IMG/VR virus record: IMGVR_UViG_3300035156_000188
Coordinates: 64,001-92,422 of that record
DNA from: a virus
DNA: 28,422 bases
Strand: one strand, 5' to 3'
Shown here: positions 20,921 through 28,422 of the stretch, piece by piece
How positions within the stretch are numbered: position 1 is the stretch's first letter
Layout: every line of letters starts with the position of its first letter
Notes under the pieces: generated by a model
The model's input: only the letters and a program-made list of their open reading frames with translations
Databases searched by the model: none
Told to the model about the DNA's origin: nothing
Made by a program: the position numbers and the translations under genes

Positions 20921-22464
20921 ACGATCACCTGCATCACAACTTTGCGATTTTGCCAATCAGGCTTGAACCCGATAACCATACCTTCGACCCCTTCGGACAA
21001 CGAAAAACGCGAACTGAAAAGCCGCACACTAGATCCAAGCTCGAACTGCAGACAGGGCGCTTCGCCGGTGAATTCGAACACCGTGCGCTGAACCTTGTAG
21101 AGGTTGCGCTGGCGCAGCGCCTCGACTGCTGCGTCGACCCGGCGCATCAGATAACCGTTCTGCTGGGTTGGGTCGGCGCTGAGCTTGTAAAGAGATTGCA
21201 CTGTGGCATCAACCGATGTTTCCGTCAAGAACTCTGTGGCGTAAAGGTCGATATGCTCGGCCGGCAGCGACGTCTGCAGCCCCTCCTGGACCGTCCAGTT
21301 TTTGGCGAAGCCCAGCTTCACGGCCGGGGCCACTTCCGGGCGCTCGGCGATGCGCAAGGTGCTGCGCCCGTTGGTCTCCTGTGCGATCCAGGTTTCCGGG
21401 ATGTCTACGATTGGGCCTGGCGGCGGCAGCTGCACCTGCAGCAGGCGCAGTTTGCCGTCACGCGTCGGGACGAGCTGGGCGCCCACCGACGCGGCGATGT
21501 CCTGGCAGGCCGAGCTGGTGTTGGTGCGGCCGTCAACGTTGTAGCCGATCAGGTACGGCACGCGGGCGTCGAAGGTGTCGAAGCTGGTACGGTCGATCTC
21601 GGCTGCGGAGAAGCGCGTGTTGACGTTGCCGTAGGTCGTGACCAGGCGCTCGATGACATCGGCGATCGTGCTGACGTAGACGCCGCCGGTCTCGTCGCCC
21701 ATGACGCTGCAGGTGATCGTGCCCACCGGCGCCTGGGTCAGCTTGAACTGGCCGATCAGCGGGTAGGGGATGAAGCCGACCGGAACACCGTTGTCGCGCA
21801 CCTCGCTGATCTGGCGCACCCGGCCCAGGCTCACCCGGTAGGTCAGGTCTGCCTCGGACTCGAGCAGCGGCGTCATGTTGTGCACCTCGCCGAACGGCAA
21901 CGGCAGCACCTCGTCCTTGTTGGTCGTGGCGCCGCCCAGCTTGACCTCGGTCACCGGCATGTTCAGGCGATCCATCTTGTCGCGCAGCTTGATGTTCAGG
22001 ACGTCCCGATCGCGGCTGTCAAGGTTGCTGGCCGCCTGGCCGGCGAACACCAGCTTGAAGCTGCCGGCGTCCCAGAGCAGATCGCCGAAGTACATCTCGA
22101 CCGGGCAGTTGCTCCAGACGTAATTGAGCCAGCCGTCGCGTGAGCCGTCGACGTTGTCGATCTCGATGTCGCCGGCGGACAGCTTGCCGGCCCCGCCCTG
22201 GAGCGCCAGACTTTCCTGCACCGCGGACCCAAGCCGGCAGATGCCCGGGTAGTGGGTTTGTGTCGGCGCGCCAGTGGCGGCGATCGGGAAGGTGCGCGTG
22301 CCCATCGTGATCAGGGTCGGCACGCCGTTGATCAGCGGCCAGGCCTTGATCAGCAGCACCGGCTTCGCGGACGGGTCCTGGAGCCAGGCCAGATAGTCGG
22401 CGGCGCCGATTACTGCGCCGTCGGGTTCGCCGATTGTGGCGCTGGGTTGGTCAGAAAGAATCAT
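20917..22464 (-). CDS. Tail hub/tip structural protein, 515 residues
   Basis: Starts in an ATGA overlap with the tape measure stop and lies just before the large tip gene, the usual place for distal tail or baseplate hub proteins of siphophages. The sequence is beta-rich and has no membrane segment. Blocks include an N-terminal region with LLIKAWPLINGVPT, then LSAGDIEIDNVDGSRDGW and LFWD-like strands, VLNIKLRDKMDRLN, a central domain with EVRDNGVPVGF, and a C-terminal VQRTVFEFTGEAPCLQFELG domain. It would join the tail tube to the tip fibre. Exact homology cannot be named without a search. Confidence 0.75.
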   Translation of the reverse strand: MILSDQPSATIGEPDGAVIGAADYLAWLQDPSAKPVLLIKAWPLINGVPTLITMGTRTFPIAATGAPTQTHYPGICRLGSAVQESLALQGGAGKLSAGDIEIDNVDGSRDGWLNYVWSNCPVEMYFGDLLWDAGSFKLVFAGQAASNLDSRDRDVLNIKLRDKMDRLNMPVTEVKLGGATTNKDEVLPLPFGEVHNMTPLLESEADLTYRVSLGRVRQISEVRDNGVPVGFIPYPLIGQFKLTQAPVGTITCSVMGDETGGVYVSTIADVIERLVTTYGNVNTRFSAAEIDRTSFDTFDARVPYLIGYNVDGRTNTSSACQDIAASVGAQLVPTRDGKLRLLQVQLPPPGPIVDIPETWIAQETNGRSTLRIAERPEVAPAVKLGFAKNWTVQEGLQTSLPAEHIDLYATEFLTETSVDATVQSLYKLSADPTQQNGYLMRRVDAAVEALRQRNLYKVQRTVFEFTGEAPCLQFELGSSVRLFSSRFSLSEGVEGMVIGFKPDWQNRKVVMQVIV

Positions 22465-25400
22465 CGTTCGTATGCCTCATTGCGGTGTTCCCATTGGCGG
22501 TTGTTGTTGCGCTCGCGCAGCGCCTCGGCCTGCGCCTCGGCGGCGCGGCGGATCTCTTCGGCGTTGCTGTTGATTGCGTCCTGCGCTTCCTGGGCCTGCT
22601 GTTCGCGCCACTGGCGGGTCTGTTCGACCTGGTCGATCATGATCCCCACCAGGGCGTCGGACTTGCCTTCACGCTCGTAGTAGCCGTAGATCGGGCCGGC
22701 CGTCGAGGTTTGGGTGCCAGGTGGCGGTGCGGCGGCGGCCGCCTGCGCCGCCAGGTACTCGGCCTGCTTAGCTGCGAAATTGGCCAGCTCTTGCGCGACG
22801 GTGCCGATCTTCTCGTCGATGCTGACCAAGTGCTCGACCTGCGTCTTGAGCGCGTCCAGGCTGGCCTTGGCCACATCAACCTCGCGACGAGCCCAAGCCT
22901 CGTTCGCTTCGGTGTCCTGCAGCACGCCGTCGAAGTCGCGGGTGTAGTTGGCGCCGGAGGCGTTGGCCACGCGCGACGCGTCCAGGAGGGCTTCGGCCAC
23001 CGATTGGTAGGCGTCCTGGGCCTTCGTGTCGCCGCCGCGCGCCGCTGCCAGCGTCTCTTCGTACTTGGCCTGGGCCGCGGCGTATTTCTGCTGCGGCGTC
23101 AGGGTCGACTTGTCGCCCATGATCAGGTTGTTGCGGAACTCCTTCCAGCTGTCAGCCAGGCCGTTGATACGGTCGATGGTCGCCTCGATGGAGGACTTCT
23201 CCTGGTCATAGGCCTCGCTGATGCGATCGCGCGCCTCGGCCACAGCCTTGGCGGCCTGCAGCTGGTCGTAGAGCGCGCGGTTGGTGGCGTCCAGCTCGTT
23301 GCGCTCCTTCGCCCGCAGCTCGGCCTGCGTCATCATCAGATCGTCGATTTCGTCGCGCAGGTCCTTCGCCTGGTCGGCCACCTCGCCGGCCGCGTCGGCG
23401 ACTTCCTTGAGCGCTGGCGCGACCTGCATCAGGGTGGCGTAGGCACGCGCACCGTACTCGGACGTCACGTCCAGGCTCTCGACGAACTTGCGCAGCTGCA
23501 TCATCGCGTCTGGCGCGGAGGCGTTCACGCCATAGCCGGCCAATGTCGGTGCGATGCGTGCGCGCAGTTTTTCACGCTGCTCGGCCTCGGTGTAGAAATT
23601 CTCCAGGAAGAACTGGCCCTGCGAGACGAATTCTTCCAGGCCGCCCGACAGCTCGATCAGGCGGGCGCGCGCTTCCAGCGACGCCATGCCGATCTGGCCG
23701 AACGTCTTGCCGAACGACTGGAACACCACGTCGATGGTCGCGTATTCCTGCGCCATGCGTGTGAGGGTCTCAAGTGGGCCTTCGCCGATCTTGGCGAATT
23801 TCTCCATGCCCTGGACGGTCCAGGAGGCCATGTCGTCACCCAGCTTCGAGAACACGGACTCGAGCTCTTGCTGGATCTCGTCAGCGTCCATGTCCTTCAG
23901 GCTGATCTTGCCGATGTCGACGGAGAAGGCGTTCAGGCGCGCCTCCAGCTCGCCGCCGGCGATACCGAGAATGCTGCCGGCGGCCATGATGCCGTCGGCC
24001 ATCGAAGTGATGACCTGGGTGAACTGGCGATTGGCGTCGGCGCCGAGGCCGTCGAGCTGCGTGCTGTGCTTGTCACTGCGGAACCAGCCACCGTCTTTTT
24101 TGATGTCGGCGAACTGATAGCCGGAAACGCCGCCCTGACGAATGCCGCCCAGGCTATCCCGGGCCATGGTGAACCCGGTATCCTCGACCGTCTGCTTGCC
24201 GCCGAAGATTTTGGCGCCGAGCTTGCCGAGGGTTTTGCCGAAGACGGCGCCGAGGAGAGCGCCGGCCAGCATCCCAATCGGGCCGCCGAGCATGCCCAAC
24301 ATCGTGCTCGACGACGAGCCGATGACGCCCATCGTCATGGCACCGCCGATCGCACCGCCGGCTAGGCCACCACCGACTGCTCCGCCCAACATACCAATGC
24401 CCGGCAGAACCTTGGCGCCAAACCCGGACTTGTTCAGGCCTTCGTAGCCTTCGCCGGTCAAGCCGGAGTTGCGGACGATCAGCGCAGCGAAATTGCCTAT
24501 CGAATTCTGGATGCCGCGCAGTGCGTCGAGCATGCTGGTGCTGACCGACAGGCCCTGGTAGGTATTGCTCTCGATGCGATCGAGCGCACGGCTGATCGAC
24601 TCCGATTTCGCTTTCGGGCTGCCCAGCACCGTGCCGGTGCCTTGCTTTTCCTGGCGCTCTTCGGAGATCGACTTGCCTTTCCCGCCGCCACCCGAGACGA
24701 CCACGCCGATCGCTGCGAGCATCGCAGCGACAGCAGCGAAGGCCGCCAGGTTGGCAGGGAACGGGGCAGCCAGTGCCGAGGCAAGCGCCGAGACGCCGTA
24801 CGCGGTCTGCTTGGTGCCCTCAGCTGCCAGCGTGACTGGAACAGTGCTGACCACGGCAGCATTCTCCAGCGCCGCGCCGGTGACCTTGGCGGTGGTAACC
24901 GTCTGGGTGGCGAATAGCTGCGTGGCCATCGACTTGATGGCCAGGACCATCTCGGCCGCGCGGAAGATGTTCTGCACCTTCGTCAGCGCCTCGTAGCCTC
25001 GCGAGTTTTCGCTGAAGAAGCCCTTCGCGGCGCCGGCCATGTCGCCGTACGAGCGCACCTGGTTTGCGGCCAGATCCTCGGTCGCCTTCTTCTGCAGCTC
25101 GATCGTCTTGGTCGGGTCCTTGGCGGTATCGCGCGCAAGGTTCGCCTGGATTTCCTTCTGCTTGGCGAAGTAAGAGGCGGTGGCGGTGAACAGCTGGCCG
25201 GCAGCCTTGCCGCCCTTGCCGAAGGCATCGCCCAGCGACTTCTCGATCGCCTTGCCGACGGTGACCCACACGCTGCGGGTGCGCGCGGCGGCGGCGTCGA
25301 TCTCCGCCAGAGCCTTGGACGCGCCGCGCTTCTCGTCCGGCGTCACGGCGTTGGCCTGCATCTCGCGCTGCTTGGCGATCAGGCCAGGCAGGGCAGCTTC

Positions 25401-28400
25401 CAGCGCCTTCTCAGCTGCCAGGGCGTTCGTGAACATCGCACCGATGCTGCCGCCTTCGCCGTCGCTCTGCATACGGTCCAGGATCTGGTCGAGCTCGGTG
25501 AAGCCGGCCTTGAACTGGTCAGCAAGCTGCTTGCCGAGCGCGGTGCGGCGCCCTTCCGTCTCCATGCGGGTGAGCATGAGCAGGTAGTTGGCCAGGACGT
25601 CACGGCGTCCTGCATCCTCTTCGAACGCCCAGTCGGAGATGGTGCGGCGGACGGTCTCGCCGTACTTGGTTTCGTACTCCAGGTTGAAAGCGTCGACCAG
25701 CTGGCCGCGATCGGCCAGCGCCTTGGCTTCAGCTGCGACGGTCTCCTGCTGCATGCGGGCGATGGCGGTGCGGGTACGGTCAGCTGCTTCTTGCTGCTCA
25801 TAGCCGATCGTGGCGCGCGCCACCGTGCCGCGGTTCTGGTACTCCTGCATGCGTGCGGCTTTGTTTTTGGCGTCAGCCAGCTCGTACTGACGCTGTGCCA
25901 CGCTGACCGCCTTGTTTTCCAGGTCGATCTTCGACTGCAGCTCGCGCTGGATCAGCTGCAGATCGCCGATCTCGCCGCGGGCATATTCACCGCGGGCACT
26001 GCTGACCTCGCTCTGGGAGCGCAGGCGCGCCAGCTGCATCTCAAGGTCCAGGCGCTTCAGGGCGGCCGCCAGTTCGGCGTTCTCCGTTTTTGCGTCAGGC
26101 TTGGCTGCGCGCGCAGACAGCACCGAGTTGTACTGCTGCTCAATGGCCAGCAGCTCGATCTTCGCCTGCTTGGTGTCGATCGTACCGGCCTTGAGCTTCT
26201 CCCCCAAGTCGACAGCCGTCAGCGCGACGGCGCGCGACTTTTCATTGCCCATCGGGTCGAGGGCGACCTTGCTGCCGGCCAGCGTCTGCTCGACCTGCCC
26301 CTTCTTCACCATTGCGTCGATCTGGTCCAGGACCGCAGCCTTTTCTTTGCGGTGGCCTTCCAGCGACTGGTCGACGGCCAGCGATTCGGCAGCTGCCGTC
26401 ATCTTCCACAGCGTTGCCTTGTCGGCAGCCTGCTTTTTCTCCAGCGCGCTCAGGCGCAAGGTGCTGCCCATCGCCAGGTTGTCCTTCTGCAGGCCTGTGG
26501 CGATCTCCTCCTTGAGCAGGTCGATCTGGGTCTGGCGGTTGGTGATATTGGTCGAGAGCTTGCTGGTAGCGTCGACGTCGACCGGGTCGACCTTCTTGTC
26601 GAACCGTTGGGTCTCCGGATTCCAAGCTTTGTTGCGCTCCTTGAGCGCTTCGGTCTCGCGCTCGATGTACTCGATGTTCGCCTGGATCGAGTTACGCATG
26701 CGCGTGTCAGCCTTCTCGACATCGCTGGTCGTGGAGATGAAGATTTGCCAGACAGCGACAGCGGCAGCCACGGCCAGGCCGATCCAGCCGAGGGAGGCAT
26801 TCAGCAGCGCCATGCGCGCGGCCAGGGTCTGGGTAGCGGTGGCGGCGGCAAGCGACGCGGTGCTGTAGGTGCCGAGCATCGTGGCGATGCCGCCTACCAT
26901 GCGCATCGCAACCAGGCCGGCCACGGCCACAGCGATCACGCCGGAGAATTCGATTACCGTCTTCACCACGCGCAAGGTGGCGTCGCCCATGGCCGTCAGC
27001 AGCTTGACGGTGCCGTCGCTGCGCGCGATTTCCGCCAGGTGCATGGTCAGTTCCTGCAGCGCCGGCGACGAGCTGGCGAATGCACGGTTGAGCGAGTCGC
27101 TCGCGCTGTTGGCAAGCCGCTTGAACGCGCCGGTGGTGCTGTCTTCGAGCGTGGCGACCGCGCGGCCCATGTAGCCGGTGGCGTTGCCGGCTTCATCGAT
27201 CTTGCGCATGTACAGGTCGAGGTTCTCGATGATGGTCGAGGCCGCTTTCTGGCCGCGCACCGTGAAGATGTCGCCCAGGATGTCGGCGCGCGCCGGCGCA
27301 TTGAATTGGCTCAGCTTCGTGCGCAGCTCGGTGAGCAGCTGGGTCGAGTTCTTCAGCCCGCCCATGCCATCGTCTGTTGAGATGCCCAGCTCTTTCAGTG
27401 CTGCGGCCGCCTGCTTCGTTGGCGAGTACAGATTCGTCAACATGTTGGTGTAGGCCGTACCAGCTGCCGAGCCAGTCACGTTGATCTTGGCCAGCACGCC
27501 CAGCGCGGCGGCCGTTTCCTCGATCGTCGAGCCGTAGACAGCAGCGACCGTCGAGGCCTGCCGCATCGACTCGGTCATGGCCGCCACCGAAGTGTTCGAC
27601 GTGGCCGCGGCCTGGGCGAAGATGTCGCCGACCTTGTCGATGTCCTGCAGCTTCATGCCGAAGGCGCTGAGCGTACCGGTGGCCGAGAGCGCGGCGTTAG
27701 CCACGCTCAGCTCGCCGATCACGGCAAGGTTCAGCACCGACGGCAGCGCCTGCAGCGACTCGGTGGCGTTCAGGCCGTTCTGCGCGAGTGCGCGCATACC
27801 TTCCGCGGCCTCCTTGACGGAGACGACAGTGGCGTCGGTGATCTTCAGGAAGCTGTCCAGGTTGACGTTGCCGCCGCCCAGCGCCTGCACGAACTTGAGC
27901 TGGTACTCAACGTCCCGGCCCGACTCGACTACAGCCTTGAGCGAGGCGGAGATGGCGGCGCCGGCGGCGAGCGGCACCAGAGAGCCGTAGGTCAGCCACA
28001 AGCCGCCGAGCGAGCCGGTCAAGCCGCGGGCGAGGCTGTGGGCCTCACGCATGGCTTCGTTGTGGGCCTGGACCCCGCCGCGCGAGCCGGCAGTGGCCCG
28101 CTGCAGCGCTTCATGTGCGGCCGTCAGCGCGCGAATGTCGGCAGAAGCCGCCGCACTGCCGTATTTCTCGACCGCGTTGCCGCCCTGGCTGGCGTAGACC
28201 GCAGCCTTCTGCGCCGTGCCTAGCGCGGCCGTGGGGCCGGACGTCAGGAAATTGGTGTTGAGGGTGCGCTGGCGTTCAGCTGCGCCGGCAGCGTCGGCTG
28301 CCGCGCGCTGGCGCATGGCGTGCAGTTCAACGTCACGTGCGCGCTCGATCGCGATCTGGCGCGCCACGCCAGCTTCCTGCGTGGCCAGCGTCTGCTTCCA

Positions 28401-28422
28401 CCACGACTCGTAGTCGCTGCGC
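22461..28422 (-). CDS. Tail tape measure protein (5' end beyond window)
   Basis: Sets tail length and is ejected with the DNA. At least 1986 codons are open to the right edge, with no stop or convincing start, so the gene begins outside the window; a GTG at 28367 is in frame but internal-looking. The N-terminal third matches TP901-type tape measures (VSVKEAAEGMRALAQNG, NVTGSAAGTAYTNMLTNL, LGDIFTVRGQKAAS). Hydrophobic segments lie at about 26890-26960, 26735-26800 and 24680-24780, with a Gly-rich hydrophobic stretch at 24225-24410. Long Glu/Lys/Ala coiled coils fill 25000-26700, and the C-terminus is Gln/Glu/Arg-rich. No lysozyme or peptidase motif is seen inside it. Tail chaperone genes should lie just beyond the edge. 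Confidence 0.95.
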   Translation of the reverse strand, partial: RSDYESWWKQTLATQEAGVARQIAIERARDVELHAMRQRAAADAAGAAERQRTLNTNFLTSGPTAALGTAQKAAVYASQGGNAVEKYGSAAASADIRALTAAHEALQRATAGSRGGVQAHNEAMREAHSLARGLTGSLGGLWLTYGSLVPLAAGAAISASLKAVVESGRDVEYQLKFVQALGGGNVNLDSFLKITDATVVSVKEAAEGMRALAQNGLNATESLQALPSVLNLAVIGELSVANAALSATGTLSAFGMKLQDIDKVGDIFAQAAATSNTSVAAMTESMRQASTVAAVYGSTIEETAAALGVLAKINVTGSAAGTAYTNMLTNLYSPTKQAAAALKELGISTDDGMGGLKNSTQLLTELRTKLSQFNAPARADILGDIFTVRGQKAASTIIENLDLYMRKIDEAGNATGYMGRAVATLEDSTTGAFKRLANSASDSLNRAFASSSPALQELTMHLAEIARSDGTVKLLTAMGDATLRVVKTVIEFSGVIAVAVAGLVAMRMVGGIATMLGTYSTASLAAATATQTLAARMALLNASLGWIGLAVAAAVAVWQIFISTTSDVEKADTRMRNSIQANIEYIERETEALKERNKAWNPETQRFDKKVDPVDVDATSKLSTNITNRQTQIDLLKEEIATGLQKDNLAMGSTLRLSALEKKQAADKATLWKMTAAAESLAVDQSLEGHRKEKAAVLDQIDAMVKKGQVEQTLAGSKVALDPMGNEKSRAVALTAVDLGEKLKAGTIDTKQAKIELLAIEQQYNSVLSARAAKPDAKTENAELAAALKRLDLEMQLARLRSQSEVSSARGEYARGEIGDLQLIQRELQSKIDLENKAVSVAQRQYELADAKNKAARMQEYQNRGTVARATIGYEQQEAADRTRTAIARMQQETVAAEAKALADRGQLVDAFNLEYETKYGETVRRTISDWAFEEDAGRRDVLANYLLMLTRMETEGRRTALGKQLADQFKAGFTELDQILDRMQSDGEGGSIGAMFTNALAAEKALEAALPGLIAKQREMQANAVTPDEKRGASKALAEIDAAAARTRSVWVTVGKAIEKSLGDAFGKGGKAAGQLFTATASYFAKQKEIQANLARDTAKDPTKTIELQKKATEDLAANQVRSYGDMAGAAKGFFSENSRGYEALTKVQNIFRAAEMVLAIKSMATQLFATQTVTTAKVTGAALENAAVVSTVPVTLAAEGTKQTAYGVSALASALAAPFPANLAAFAAVAAMLAAIGVVVSGGGGKGKSISEERQEKQGTGTVLGSPKAKSESISRALDRIESNTYQGLSVSTSMLDALRGIQNSIGNFAALIVRNSGLTGEGYEGLNKSGFGAKVLPGIGMLGGAVGGGLAGGAIGGAMTMGVIGSSSSTMLGMLGGPIGMLAGALLGAVFGKTLGKLGAKIFGGKQTVEDTGFTMARDSLGGIRQGGVSGYQFADIKKDGGWFRSDKHSTQLDGLGADANRQFTQVITSMADGIMAAGSILGIAGGELEARLNAFSVDIGKISLKDMDADEIQQELESVFSKLGDDMASWTVQGMEKFAKIGEGPLETLTRMAQEYATIDVVFQSFGKTFGQIGMASLEARARLIELSGGLEEFVSQGQFFLENFYTEAEQREKLRARIAPTLAGYGVNASAPDAMMQLRKFVESLDVTSEYGARAYATLMQVAPALKEVADAAGEVADQAKDLRDEIDDLMMTQAELRAKERNELDATNRALYDQLQAAKAVAEARDRISEAYDQEKSSIEATIDRINGLADSWKEFRNNLIMGDKSTLTPQQKYAAAQAKYEETLAAARGGDTKAQDAYQSVAEALLDASRVANASGANYTRDFDGVLQDTEANEAWARREVDVAKASLDALKTQVEHLVSIDEKIGTVAQELANFAAKQAEYLAAQAAAAAPPPGTQTSTAGPIYGYYEREGKSDALVGIMIDQVEQTRQWREQQAQEAQDAINSNAEEIRRAAEAQAEALRERNNNRQWEHRNEAYER

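Noticed and set aside
20950-27380. Several long plus-strand open frames opposite the hub and tape measure genes
   Set aside because: They are out-of-frame reflections of long GC-rich genes; none has a ribosome site, motif or operon context.
1-28422. tRNA genes, CRISPR arrays, insertion sequences
   Set aside because: No cloverleaf, no regularly spaced short repeats and no transposase or terminal inverted repeat pair were found by eye; a tRNA-specific scan was not possible here.

Overview
This 28.4-kb window is a compact, GC-rich stretch of a tailed double-stranded DNA phage (Caudoviricetes). The very large tape measure protein, with no sheath or contractile-tail gene seen, points to a long-tailed siphovirus. 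An embedded Rz/Rz1 spanin pair and a signal-anchor lysozyme indicate a Gram-negative host. High GC, strong GC3 bias and general gene style suggest a GC-rich proteobacterium, possibly a betaproteobacterium, but this is inference. No integrase, repressor, tRNA or CRISPR array was seen. The largest gap without a gene is 144 bases.

Left arm, plus strand (1-11317): a tightly packed replication, nucleotide and DNA-metabolism operon. In order: family A DNA polymerase with 3'-5' exonuclease (open at the left edge), an acidic hypothetical, a small zinc-ribbon protein, an ATP-dependent DNA ligase, an 86-residue P-loop protein, thymidylate synthase, a 54-residue helical protein, a PD-(D/E)XK nuclease candidate, a small coiled-coil protein, an Mre11/SbcD-like phosphoesterase, a PP-loop (PAPS reductase-like) enzyme, a short Rad50/SbcC-like ATPase with zinc hook, a small excisionase-like DNA-binding protein, and a second PP-loop enzyme. 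Many joints are ATGA or GTGA overlaps, implying translational coupling. The two PP-loop proteins share a cysteine pattern; one separates the Mre11-like and Rad50-like genes and the other follows them. This is the best candidate for an undescribed system.

Centre (11320-11346): a strong hairpin terminator, usable in both directions, separates the convergent arms.

Right arm, minus strand (28422 down to 11352): the late cluster. In transcription order: tape measure protein (open at the right edge), a 515-residue tail hub/tip protein, a ~1038-residue tail tip fibre, four smaller tail proteins (one with a DUF4376-like region, one with an inserted jelly-roll-like domain), an NlpC/P60-like hydrolase, then the lysis cassette (XhlA-like membrane protein, holin-like protein, SAR lysozyme, a DUF6527-like zinc protein, Rz with embedded Rz1), and a second metallophosphoesterase. 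Two putative promoters with a shared -35 box precede the NlpC/P60-like gene and the lysis cassette. One has its -10 between the arms of a perfect 12-bp inverted repeat; the other has a perfect CRP-type palindrome about 70 bases upstream of its predicted start.
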